DNA from: an uncultured Bacteroidota bacterium
GTDB taxonomy: Bacteria > Bacteroidota > Bacteroidia > 2-12-FULL-35-15
Reading direction: 5' to 3'
NCBI GenBank assembly: GCA_903881065.1
Contig: CAIRRW010000022.1
Location: forward strand, 1 to 13,076
DNA length: 13,076 nt
Shown: positions 1 to 6,965 of the stretch, one piece after another
How the letters are laid out: each line of letters begins with the position of its first letter
Position numbering within the stretch: the first letter of the stretch is position 1
Translations under genes and position numbers: made by a program
The notes under the pieces: generated by a model
What the model was told of the DNA's origin: nothing
The model's input: only the letters and a program-made list of their open reading frames with translations
The model's database searches: none

Positions 1-377
1 CTTTTTTTGTTTGTTACATCATCATCTTGTATCTGCTTTGCTGTTTCGGTTTCAATAGCTGCTGTATCGAATTTCCCGTCTTTATATTTATTATATAAAA
101 AAAACTAGTCAACTCCTTTCATGTCTTTTCTTTTTTTAATGAAGGTGAGCGAACCCCAATTGATTACTGATTGAAAATACATCCACAGTTCATTTGCATT
201 TTAGTCGTGCTGATGGTTTCTCATGTGGGATTTTATGTTGCCTTTGGAAATCCAGTCGATAGCCGTTTCCAAATATTCTTGACGAATAGCTGAACCAATT
301 AAATAATCTTTACCAATTTGATAAGCAGCGCAGGAGTTTTTGCTGAAATAACATTTGGCATCGGATTCAAGGGATGA
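1..377 (-). pseudogene. decayed DUF262/HNH-type endonuclease fragment (partial, in-frame stops)
   Basis: Reading the minus strand in one continuous frame from 377 to the window edge gives protein-like sequence interrupted by TAA at 201-203 and TAG at 105-107, with another TAA at 378-380 just upstream. The blocks are residues such as IRQEYLETAIDWISKGNI and HQHD, then (after the first stop) NANELWMYFQSVINW and RKDMKGVD, then (after the second) FLYNKYKDGKFD and DDDVTNKK. I recall this pattern, with HQHD-x-NA-x-LW-x-YFQ, RKEMKG-x-xWG-x-LYN and DDVTxK, from the region before the HNH domain of DUF262/HNH-type nucleases, which are restriction-like defence proteins. The TAG falls where that family usually has Trp (TGG), so a point mutation would explain it. 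The frame is kept across both stops, so decay is by substitution, not frameshift. Similarity stops at about 377. The family name is from memory and moderately sure; that it is broken is well supported. Confidence 0.6.
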
Positions 378-646
378 TTAATCCGAGTGTTGCGGGAATG
401 GAGGGATCTATTAAAGATGTGGTGACAAGTTCAGTATTGTTGGATGCTATAGTAACTATGAAAATGGAAGGCAAGGAGGCTAAAGTGGCGAAGAGTGATG
501 TAAAAGGTAAATATTCGTTGGCTGGTATTGAGGCTAGATTATATTCTTATTCAATTATGATGGCTGGTTATAAAACGGTAACTGGAAAGATAGAGGTGAA
601 GGTAAGGAATGTGAGAAAGATGAATTTAGAAATGATAGTGGGGTAG
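374..646 (+). pseudogene. remnant of a carboxypeptidase-regulatory-like (CarboxypepD_reg) domain
   Basis: The 90-residue frame matches the beta-sandwich carboxypeptidase regulatory-like domain common in Bacteroidota secreted and TonB-linked proteins: GSIKDVVT near residue 11, DAIVTMKMEGKEAK, DVKGKYSLAGI, then MAGYKTVTGKIEVKV and a final LEM. It has no signal peptide or partner domain, and several glycines usual in the family are replaced (Asp where VGA is usual, Arg in the turn before LYSYS). The frame is open back to a TGA at 344-346 without recognisable sequence, and its start overlaps the decayed minus-strand gene. I infer a truncated remnant of a larger exported protein, perhaps joined here by a rearrangement; a short intact gene cannot be excluded. 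A hairpin terminator follows 27 bases after the stop. Confidence 0.5.
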
Positions 647-673
647 GGGAAGTTGAAAATTTGAGAATTTAAA

Positions 674-718
674 AATAAAAAATCCCGTTCTGCAAATAGC
701 AGAACGGGATTTTTTATT
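674..718. terminator. bidirectional intrinsic terminator
   Basis: A perfect inverted repeat: a GC-rich arm (AATCCCGTTCTGC, 681-693), a 5-base loop (694-698) and its exact complement (699-711). It is extended by an A-rich left flank pairing with a T-rich right flank to a 20-bp stem. The A tract on one side and T tract on the other make it function in both directions. It lies between the plus-strand remnant ending at 646 and the minus-strand lipoprotein gene ending at 733, as expected for a shared terminator of convergent units. Confidence 0.9.
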
Positions 719-732
719 GGATACGTTTTCTA

Positions 733-1572
733 TTAATTCAATGTTATTGTGTAAACATTTCCGTTGATAGTAACGGTAGCAATATCATCGCAAGCTCCGT
801 TTCCAAAATCAATGGTACGGGTGGCTTTGCCTGATGGTGTTAATGTAAATGTTCCGCTTACAAAATGACGGCAGCTGATTTCTTTACGCAAAGCAGATGT
901 AATTTGAGCAGTGAAGGTATTGCCATGAGCATTTGTACCTGATGCCGTTCCTGTGATTAAATAAACATCGTCGGACCAAATTGGAGTGTTTTCACCTGCA
1001 ATCCATTCGCGCTGACGAGTAGATGTCCAAGTGATAGTGCCTCCGTTACTAGCTTTGATAATAGTACCGTTAACAGAGATATTAAATACTGAATTGCCAG
1101 CAGCATTACGTCCGATGTTGGTAACTGTTTTGGTACCCATTACTTGATTGTCGTTTACAAAATAGTTTGAAAACGTAATGGTATGTGTAGATGCAGAATC
1201 TCGGTAGTGACCTGAATAGGACACATTGATAATACCTCTACGGTTTCTGCCATCAGAACACATACAATTGGTTGTTCCAAAATTAATAGTAATTGTGTGT
1301 GGAACAGATACAGTATCTCTTGTAACGGTAGCACAGGCACTTAATAAACCTTTTTCATTTGAATTGTAAGTAACATCATACGAGGATAAACTACCAGAGG
1401 ATGCTTGGTCGGCAATGTTATGTACATCGTTGTAGGTTCCTTCGGCAAGTGCATTGTCGCCGGCAGCAGAAGTGTCGTTGTCAGTAGTATCATTATTTTT
1501 TTTACAAGCTGTAAAAAGTAACCCTACAATAGCTACTACCATAAGGTATTTAAAAAGTTTTTTTGATTTCAT
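733..1572 (-). CDS. secreted lipoprotein of unknown function
   Basis: A 279-residue predicted lipoprotein. The N-terminus has a basic start (MKSKKLFKYL), a hydrophobic segment (about 9-20) and a lipobox ending FTAC, so Cys23 would be the lipidated first residue. Lys24-Lys25 follow, then an Asp/Asn/Thr/Ser-rich linker to about residue 42. The rest is rich in Thr, Asn, Gly and Ser with alternating hydrophobic residues, as in an all-beta domain. It holds five further cysteines (80, 103, 105, 234, 261), including a CMC pair, which could form disulfides outside the inner membrane. The end, with DFGNGACDD and then TVTINGNVYTITL, recurs in uncharacterised lipoproteins of Bacteroidota; I know of no function for them. 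It is transcribed alone, ending at the terminator at 674-718. No TAnnTTTG box is visible in the AT-rich 135 bases upstream. Confidence 0.85.
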   Translation of the reverse strand: MKSKKLFKYLMVVAIVGLLFTACKKNNDTTDNDTSAAGDNALAEGTYNDVHNIADQASSGSLSSYDVTYNSNEKGLLSACATVTRDTVSVPHTITINFGTTNCMCSDGRNRRGIINVSYSGHYRDSASTHTITFSNYFVNDNQVMGTKTVTNIGRNAAGNSVFNISVNGTIIKASNGGTITWTSTRQREWIAGENTPIWSDDVYLITGTASGTNAHGNTFTAQITSALRKEISCRHFVSGTFTLTPSGKATRTIDFGNGACDDIATVTINGNVYTITLN

Positions 1573-1707
1573 TTTTTTAAGTTTAAAGTTTATATTTTTA
1601 AGTTAATTTGCCATATGACGATTATTAAAACTAAAAGTTTAATGTAAAAGTAATTTTTTTAACTGAATTAGTATTAAAAAATAATTAAATCGATTAATCA
1701 TCACTAT

Positions 1708-2304
1708 TTATTTGCCTTTTCGCAACGGAAATAATTTACGAATAGACGCCATTGAACCCGCGTTACTTTCGGTAAACACTCCCTGATTAGTATTTTTAAT
1801 ATCTTCAATAGAATAAAAAGCTGAAGGATTGTATTGCTGTATCAGTTTAACTACTGATTGAACATTTTTACGTTTTATTATTGTAAATACCATTAGTACA
1901 GGACCAACACTTCCCTTTGCGTCTACTAATGTAACGCCATGATTTTCGCGTTTCAAAGCTAAAAGTAGCTCATCGCAATTTTGATTAGTAATTATCCGAA
2001 TTACCTGCAAACCCAATGCCAACCGTTCTTCTATTTGAAGACCAACAAAAGTACCAGTAGCAAAGCCACCAGCCCAGGCAAAATAACAGGCTACATTATT
2101 TAGGTTTTTCATTACCTGTGCGACCACAACTATCCAGATTAATACTTCGAAGAAACCAAGAATGGGAACAATCTTTTTAAATCCTTTGGACATAAATACA
2201 TGTCGAAGGGTGCCTAAACTAACATCTCCAATTCGGGAGCAGAAAATAATAATAGGAAGTGTTACCCAGCTATAAAAATCGAAAGTGCCAAAAACGCTGT
2301 GCAT
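1708..2304 (-). CDS. UPF0316 family membrane protein (DUF5698 + DUF2179)
   Basis: This 198-residue protein has the layout of UPF0316 proteins (Bacillus YebE type). The N-terminal membrane domain (DUF5698, about residues 12-100) carries the family pattern: SRIGDVSLGTLRHVFMSKG (23-41), GFFEVLIWIVVVAQVMKNLNN (50-70; key residues FFEVLIW and NLNN), then AWAGGFATGTFVG and IEERLALG. Three or so membrane helices are visible. A C-terminal soluble DUF2179 domain (about 105-172) ends in FYSIEDI. Its biochemical role is not known; DUF2179 also occurs in YitT-type membrane proteins. Its ATG overlaps the stop of the upstream propeller gene by one base (TAATG), suggesting translational coupling, although no functional link between a membrane UPF0316 protein and a secreted propeller is obvious. 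No terminator hairpin is clear downstream. Confidence 0.9.
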   Translation of the reverse strand: MHSVFGTFDFYSWVTLPIIIFCSRIGDVSLGTLRHVFMSKGFKKIVPILGFFEVLIWIVVVAQVMKNLNNVACYFAWAGGFATGTFVGLQIEERLALGLQVIRIITNQNCDELLLALKRENHGVTLVDAKGSVGPVLMVFTIIKRKNVQSVVKLIQQYNPSAFYSIEDIKNTNQGVFTESNAGSMASIRKLFPLRKGK

Positions 2305-5087
2305 TATTTTACAAGTACTATTTTATTTGTTTTACGCCTGTTATCAGCTAGTAAACTATAATAATAGATACCTGAGCTTAGGTTTTTTCTGTCGAAGTTG
2401 ATGCTGTGTTTCCCTTCCGGCATTTGTTCATTGATAAGCGTTTCGATAACCCGTCCATATGCATCCCAAATCTGGAGGTTGACCTTGGAGCTTTTAGTTA
2501 GATTAAATTCGATAGTGGTAAATTGAGCCACAGGATTAGGATAAGCGGTTAATTGTATATCAGTATTAAATGCTGTAATGTTTCTAACTGTAGTTATATC
2601 ATTAACACTTGTGATATGTGTGGAATACATCCCGTTGGCATGTGTGGCAATTACAACTAATCCATCAGAGGTTCTGGTTTCTATCATGTCGCAAACAGAG
2701 TTTCCTATGGTGTTCAATCCTTGCATAACCCAAACTGTGTTTAAACCATTAAGAGAATCGGTGGCAAATAGACCAACGCTTGTTGCCATTAAATACACTG
2801 TTCCGTCGGCAACGGGTAAAATACTTGCCCAGCGAATAGAAGGGCTAGCGACACTCGTGGACTCGAGATTTCCTCCTTGTTTGCTCCAAGTTGTTCCTCC
2901 ATCAGAAGAATAGAAAATACTATATACACCATAATTAGAAAAAATTACAAATAGTTTATTCCCGTCTCTCGGGTCAACAGAAATATTACTTACATATCCT
3001 CCGGTAGGGAATGGAGCCGTTGTAGTGGTAGAAGTAATATCAACAGGAGTAGGTGTTCCTGTATTCGCATTGTCGACTCTGTATACTTTTTTATTATCAG
3101 TGCCATAATATACACGATTAGCAGGTGTTTTACAAGCTGTAACAGCTGTAATCATAGAATTGACAGTAGGAACAGAATCGGCAAACCGAATCCAATTTGT
3201 GGAAATGGAGTCCCATGTGTTACTCATTGGTATTGCTGATAAGTCGTTGTTTCTCCATAGGTATTTGCCTCCGGCCATATACATTATGTTATTATTGTTA
3301 GGGTCAAGAACAAATGGATTCATCCATTGATACCCTTTCCCTCCAATAGGATCGATTCGGGCAAAGTTTAAAACATTTCCACTTGCATCTAAATTAGCTT
3401 TTACAACTCGCATTCCGTTTTGTATGGAAAAGTAATAAGAAGTATGATTATCTGCTATTGCACAATAGGAACCATCACCACCATGAGGCTGTACCCAAGG
3501 AGTGGTTGGGTTGCTGCTATTAGTAAACCAAGAGCCGTTATCCTGTGCTCCACCAATGATAATGTCATTATTTGCTGATGAATGGTCAATAGCTACGGTA
3601 TAAAACATGGTGGTAACATATCCATTATCCAGCGATTGCCATGCTACAGCAGTATCTTTATTGTTCAAAGTTTTGAAAACTCCCCCATCATTAGAACTTA
3701 TCATGATATCAGGGTTGGATGGCAAAAATTCAAGGCAATGCTGGTCAGGGTGATGATTAGGATATGATTTTATAGTTGGCATTTGTGAGTACTCTAAATA
3801 CCCGCCAATGTAAATAGTATGTGTAGAGTCGTGGAAAGCTGAATCGGAACGATATAAATTGGTTCCTCCCAAAAACACAACATTAGAATTTCCGGGTTTT
3901 ACTTTCACTACCATGTCATAAGATTCCTGAGTTTGAAATTTATCAAATTGGCCACCTGTGGCAGGTAGGTTAATGGATAAGTCCTGCCAAGTTCCTCCTG
4001 CAGCATCTCCATTTCCTGAAAGATAGGTGTATTTCCATAAACTATTCCAATGGGCGGTTCCTAAAAAGTCATACGTCACTTTACCAAAACCAGGAGTATT
4101 GGAAAGGAAATAAACTTCATTTTCATTGTTAGGATTAATTCCCATTACTGTTCTGTTGTAGGTTGTAGGAAAAGTAGGAGGTGTAATATTAGTATAAGTT
4201 ATTCCGTCAGCAGAACGCCATAATCCTTTTTGAGTACCGTCGCTGCTCAAAGTAGCATAAACAACTCCTGTGGTTGTTACTGCGACTTCAGTAAAATAAG
4301 AACCTCCCCATCGTGCAGTTGTCCATGTAGTTCCGCCATTAACACTTCTGTAAATGCCTCCATAAATGGCAGCATAGATTTCTGAAGTAGTATCAGGAGC
4401 AGAAACGTCGTTCGCGATGCTATATACAATTTGCCAGCCTGTGGTAAATGAGTTAGGGTTTCCGCCTGCCGTTGCAGCTAATGGAGCCCATGACAAACCG
4501 CCATCTGTTGATTTAAAAACCCCATCACCGACAAAGAATGCCGAAGACCCTCCGCCCGAAGCCGAATTCCATGGATTACCACCTCCATAATACCAAACAT
4601 TTGTATGATTGGTACGTTTATCCTGTACAAGGCAGTTTGCACCTTTAAGTTGAGAAGCGGTATTTGTGATTGCCCAGGATGAGCCTCCATCGGTACTTAA
4701 CCAAATTCCTCCAGAATGAGTACCTGCAAGTATCCTGTTTTCATTACTAATATCAATACCCAAAGCTCCTGTTTTTCCTCCAACATTATAAGGCCCACGA
4801 TTAGTAAATGATAATAAGGCACGGTCTCCATTATTTTGTCCATCATTTGGTAATGTAGCAGCAAAGGCTAACTCTAAATTACGAATATTATCTGGTATTT
4901 TTCCTGTTGCAGGGTCAGCTAAACGTTTTACTTCCCACTTCATCCGACTAGCTTCGTCGTCTTCCATTCCCTCACTGGAAGGTTTATGTATGGGTGATTT
5001 GTTTGAATTATATCTTTGAGCAGAGATGTATGAAATCATAAGCAAAGACAATGAAACAGAGAATAATAATAAAGATTTTACTTTCAT
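2304..5087 (-). CDS. T9SS-exported beta-propeller (BNR/VPS10-like) protein
   Basis: A 927-residue secreted protein. The ATG at 5087 is chosen because it gives a clean signal peptide (MKVKSLLLFSVSLSLL..., likely cleavage near ISA-Q) and lies about 31 bases after a promoter box. The frame is open further upstream only to a TTG (5120-5118) that is part of that box. The body contains repeated Asp-box motifs of sialidase/BNR/VPS10-type propellers: STDGGSSW, STDGGLSW, SVNGGTTW, SADGITY and, late in the protein, SSDGGTTW. This suggests one or two large beta-propellers. The last 77 or so residues are a type A T9SS sorting domain: a YPNP start, then IWDAYGRVIETL, LSSGIYYYSL and the terminal KIVLVK. 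It should therefore be moved across the outer membrane by the Por machinery and anchored or released there. No catalytic sialidase residues could be confirmed, so the ligand or substrate is unknown. Confidence 0.9.
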   Translation of the reverse strand: MKVKSLLLFSVSLSLLMISYISAQRYNSNKSPIHKPSSEGMEDDEASRMKWEVKRLADPATGKIPDNIRNLELAFAATLPNDGQNNGDRALLSFTNRGPYNVGGKTGALGIDISNENRILAGTHSGGIWLSTDGGSSWAITNTASQLKGANCLVQDKRTNHTNVWYYGGGNPWNSASGGGSSAFFVGDGVFKSTDGGLSWAPLAATAGGNPNSFTTGWQIVYSIANDVSAPDTTSEIYAAIYGGIYRSVNGGTTWTTARWGGSYFTEVAVTTTGVVYATLSSDGTQKGLWRSADGITYTNITPPTFPTTYNRTVMGINPNNENEVYFLSNTPGFGKVTYDFLGTAHWNSLWKYTYLSGNGDAAGGTWQDLSINLPATGGQFDKFQTQESYDMVVKVKPGNSNVVFLGGTNLYRSDSAFHDSTHTIYIGGYLEYSQMPTIKSYPNHHPDQHCLEFLPSNPDIMISSNDGGVFKTLNNKDTAVAWQSLDNGYVTTMFYTVAIDHSSANNDIIIGGAQDNGSWFTNSSNPTTPWVQPHGGDGSYCAIADNHTSYYFSIQNGMRVVKANLDASGNVLNFARIDPIGGKGYQWMNPFVLDPNNNNIMYMAGGKYLWRNNDLSAIPMSNTWDSISTNWIRFADSVPTVNSMITAVTACKTPANRVYYGTDNKKVYRVDNANTGTPTPVDITSTTTTAPFPTGGYVSNISVDPRDGNKLFVIFSNYGVYSIFYSSDGGTTWSKQGGNLESTSVASPSIRWASILPVADGTVYLMATSVGLFATDSLNGLNTVWVMQGLNTIGNSVCDMIETRTSDGLVVIATHANGMYSTHITSVNDITTVRNITAFNTDIQLTAYPNPVAQFTTIEFNLTKSSKVNLQIWDAYGRVIETLINEQMPEGKHSINFDRKNLSSGIYYYSLLADNRRKTNKIVLVK

Positions 5088-5117
5088 TGAAGTGAAATTT
5101 AATTTACAATTAGATTT

Positions 5118-5125
5118 CAAAGGTA
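5118..5125 (-). promoter_or_regulatory. Bacteroidota-type -7 promoter box for the propeller/UPF0316 unit
   Basis: The minus strand reads TACCTTTG, an exact match to the Bacteroidota -7 consensus TAnnTTTG. Transcription would begin near 5112, leaving a leader of about 25 bases before the ATG at 5087. The matching -33 element (TTTG) is not convincing at the expected distance. The TTG at the box's end is in frame with the coding region and could be mistaken for a start codon. Confidence 0.5.
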
Positions 5126-5334
5126 ATATTTTTTGAATAGTTTAAAGATTTTGATTTTTATAACTCATCGCAAACATTAAAACAAATTTGGAGTTTTCAG
5201 TTCGTTTTTAAATGGACAACCTACTAATTTTAATTAATAACAAATAAAATGGACTCGTTATTCAATAAATCATTCAATTTTCGTTTGAGTAGGATTCGAT
5301 GAAATTTTAATATTAAAGATACGAATCCGAAACC

Positions 5335-5342
5335 TATCTTTG
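5335..5342 (+). promoter_or_regulatory. Bacteroidota-type -7 promoter box for the ccm operon
   Basis: TATCTTTG is an exact match to the TAnnTTTG -7 consensus. It sits 12 bases before the first ATG and 24 before the second ATG of ccmB, in the 5088-5354 intergenic region shared with the divergent minus-strand unit. A clear -33 TTTG at standard spacing is missing. With a start point near 5346-5349, the second ATG (5367) would have a leader of about 20 bases. The rest of this AT-rich gap shows no other feature I can support. Confidence 0.55.
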
Positions 5343-5366
5343 CAAAATTATTTTATGAAACAAGTA

Positions 5367-6023
5367 ATGCTTTTCAACGAAATAAAATACCTGATTGCCA
5401 AAGAAATAAAACTGGAGATGCGCAATAAGTATTCCTTGGGAGGAATACTATTATACGTTGTTTCTACCGTCTTTGTAAGTTATCTGTCCTTCAAAAAAAT
5501 AGTTACTCCTTCAACCTGGAATGCGCTCTTCTGGATAATATTATTGTTTGCTTCCATTAATGCAATTGCAAAAAGTTTCATTAGTGAAACAAGAGGGAAA
5601 CTGCTTTATTTATATACACTGGTTAGTCCGCAGGCAGTAATACTTTCAAAGATAATTTACAATTCTCTTTTGCTAACTGTTTTGTCAGCACTTTGTTTGC
5701 TAGTATATAGTTTGTTTGTTGGCAATTTAATTCAGGATTACCCTTTGTTTCTCATCACACTTTTACTTGGAAGCTTTGGATTTTCTTCATTGCTTACCAT
5801 GGTTTCAGCAATAGCTTCAAAAACCAGCAACAACTTTACATTGATGGCAATATTAAGTTTTCCCATTATGATTCCATTATTAATGGTACTCATCAAACTT
5901 TCGAAAAATGCAATAGATGGACTGGAACGTTGGGATGTAAACTATTTGCTTGTTCTGGTGTTTATCAACACAATAATTATTGCATTATCTTATCTATTAT
6001 TTCGTTACCTTTGGCGCGATTAA
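5367..6023 (+). CDS. ccmB: heme exporter protein CcmB
   Basis: CcmB is the membrane subunit that, with the ATPase CcmA, powers release of heme-loaded CcmE during cytochrome c maturation (System I). The 218-residue product has the family features: an amphipathic N-terminus with KEIKLEMRNKYSLGGILLY, about six hydrophobic helices, and the conserved segment FISETRGKLLYLYTLVSP just after the second helix. Length is close to the E. coli protein (220). I chose ATG 5367 because it matches the family start (Met about 21 residues before the NKYSLGG Tyr) and leaves room for a leader after the -7 box at 5335-5342. ATG 5355 (222 residues) is a real alternative, while a TTG at 5340 lies inside the promoter box. 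It is the first gene of the run; ccmC follows after 53 bases. No ccmA is found in the window. Confidence 0.9.
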   Translation: MLFNEIKYLIAKEIKLEMRNKYSLGGILLYVVSTVFVSYLSFKKIVTPSTWNALFWIILLFASINAIAKSFISETRGKLLYLYTLVSPQAVILSKIIYNSLLLTVLSALCLLVYSLFVGNLIQDYPLFLITLLLGSFGFSSLLTMVSAIASKTSNNFTLMAILSFPIMIPLLMVLIKLSKNAIDGLERWDVNYLLVLVFINTIIIALSYLLFRYLWRD

Positions 6024-6036
6024 GCAGGGGAAATTT

Positions 6037-6065
6037 ACCGCAGAGATCGCAAAGAATAAGCAAAG
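6037..6065 (+). repeat. degenerate short tandem repeat between ccmB and ccmC
   Basis: The gap between ccmB and ccmC holds imperfect copies of an approximately 10-base unit: CGCAGAGAT, CGCAAAGAAT, AAGCAAAG. It resembles the purine-biased CGCAGAGA/CGCAAAGA repeat tracts dispersed in intergenic DNA of many Bacteroidota and other bacteria. No function is implied. Because the ccmC frame is open through it, an automated start call could wrongly include it as N-terminal sequence. Confidence 0.4.
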
Positions 6066-6076
6066 CACAAATTCAA

Positions 6077-6742
6077 ATGAAAAAAAACTGGTGGAAACTA
6101 ATTGCAATTGTTTTTGTATTCTATACAATTATTGCAGGTTTTCTTTTTCACGTTCCGGCACAGCCAATACTCCACGAAACTATTCGTAATCTTTATTTTC
6201 ACGTACCGATGTGGTTTGCGATGATGACTATATTATTTGTTTCTCTCTGGAACAGTATTGCTTATTTAAGCAAATCCAATATTCAATCGGATATACTTGC
6301 TTCACAGGCTGCCAATACCGGAATGCTTGTCGGTTTTTTAGGTTTGATTACAGGTTCAATATGGGCACGATATACATGGGGAGCTTGGTGGGTAGCCGAT
6401 ACTAAACTGAATGGTGCAGCAATTACTATTCTTATCTATCTTGCTTATTTTGTATTAAGAGGTTCGATAGATGAAGAACAGAAACGTGCGCGTATTGCAG
6501 CAGTGTATAACATTTTTGCATATGTTATGCTCATTGTCTTCCTAATGATATTGCCACGAATGAATGACTCGCTTCATCCTGGTAATGGTGGCAATCCAGG
6601 CTTCAATAAATACGATTTGGACAGCACCATGCGAATGGTATTTTATCCTGCGGTAATTGGATGGATATTACTGGCAGTATGGATTTTTACATTAAGAGTA
6701 AGATTAGAAAAAATAAAACGAAAAATAGTATTCAATGATTAA
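6077..6742 (+). CDS. ccmC: heme exporter/chaperone protein CcmC
   Basis: CcmC belongs to the heme-handling protein family with a tryptophan-rich periplasmic loop and loads heme onto CcmE. The 221-residue product starts MKKNWWKLIAI and has six predicted helices. Its two candidate heme-ligand histidines match the invariant pair of the family: His42 (LYFHVPMWFAMM) and His167 (DSLHPGNGG). The Trp-rich signature is WGAWWVADTKLNG (101-113), where proteobacterial CcmC has WGTWWxWDxRLT; loss of the last Trp appears usual for Bacteroidota, as far as I recall. ATG 6077 is preferred over the longer open frame reaching back to 5930, which would overlap ccmB by about 90 bases and add non-homologous residues. 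The 3' end overlaps the next gene by 8 bases. Confidence 0.92.
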   Translation: MKKNWWKLIAIVFVFYTIIAGFLFHVPAQPILHETIRNLYFHVPMWFAMMTILFVSLWNSIAYLSKSNIQSDILASQAANTGMLVGFLGLITGSIWARYTWGAWWVADTKLNGAAITILIYLAYFVLRGSIDEEQKRARIAAVYNIFAYVMLIVFLMILPRMNDSLHPGNGGNPGFNKYDLDSTMRMVFYPAVIGWILLAVWIFTLRVRLEKIKRKIVFND

Positions 6743-6965
6743 ACCCCTAAAAAAAACAGTTTCACTAGTTGCGATGCTGATACTTTCGGCAAGTGGCTTT
6801 GCTCAGCAAAATCAGCCAGTAGAAATGGCTGATGGATTATATCAGTCAGGAAAAATATATGTGGTAGTTACCGTATTATCTGTTATTTTTGCAGGTATTA
6901 TTGGTTACCTTATAATGATTGACAGAAGGATAGGCAAATTGGAAAAAGAACTAAAAAATAAATGA
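6735..6965 (+). CDS. CcmD-like small membrane protein
   Basis: A 76-residue protein in the position of CcmD. CcmD is a small helix protein that helps release holo-CcmE from the CcmABC complex. The N-terminus (1-23, MIKPLKKTVSLVAMLILS then SGFA-QQ) looks like a signal peptide. The segment MADGLYQSGKIYVVV leads into one membrane helix (41-61), followed by a charged tail DRRIGKLEKELKNK. This layout matches the Bacteroidota CcmD family, which is longer than the proteobacterial CcmD and carries its own signal sequence. It overlaps ccmC by 8 bases and ccmE by 4 (ATGA), so the three are probably co-translated. The assignment rests on position and topology as much as on sequence. Confidence 0.8.
   Translation: MIKPLKKTVSLVAMLILSASGFAQQNQPVEMADGLYQSGKIYVVVTVLSVIFAGIIGYLIMIDRRIGKLEKELKNK

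Noticed and set aside
1573..1707. Promoter or terminator between the lipoprotein and UPF0316 genes
   Set aside because: The stretch is strongly AT-rich but has no CAAAnnTA (reverse -7 box) and no stable hairpin with a T tract that I could support.
2578..2913. Plus-strand 111-residue open frame inside the propeller gene
   Set aside because: It is antisense to the secreted protein gene, with no family resemblance, start signal or neighbours on that strand.
5343..5350. Minus-strand TAATTTTG as a promoter for the propeller gene
   Set aside because: It matches TAnnTTTG but would leave a leader of roughly 250 bases, has no -33 partner, and a better placed box exists at 5118-5125.
5930..6076. N-terminal extension of ccmC back to an ATG at 5930
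   Set aside because: It would overlap ccmB by about 90 bases and add 49 residues that read the ccmB end and the repeat tract in another frame; the family start fits ATG 6077.
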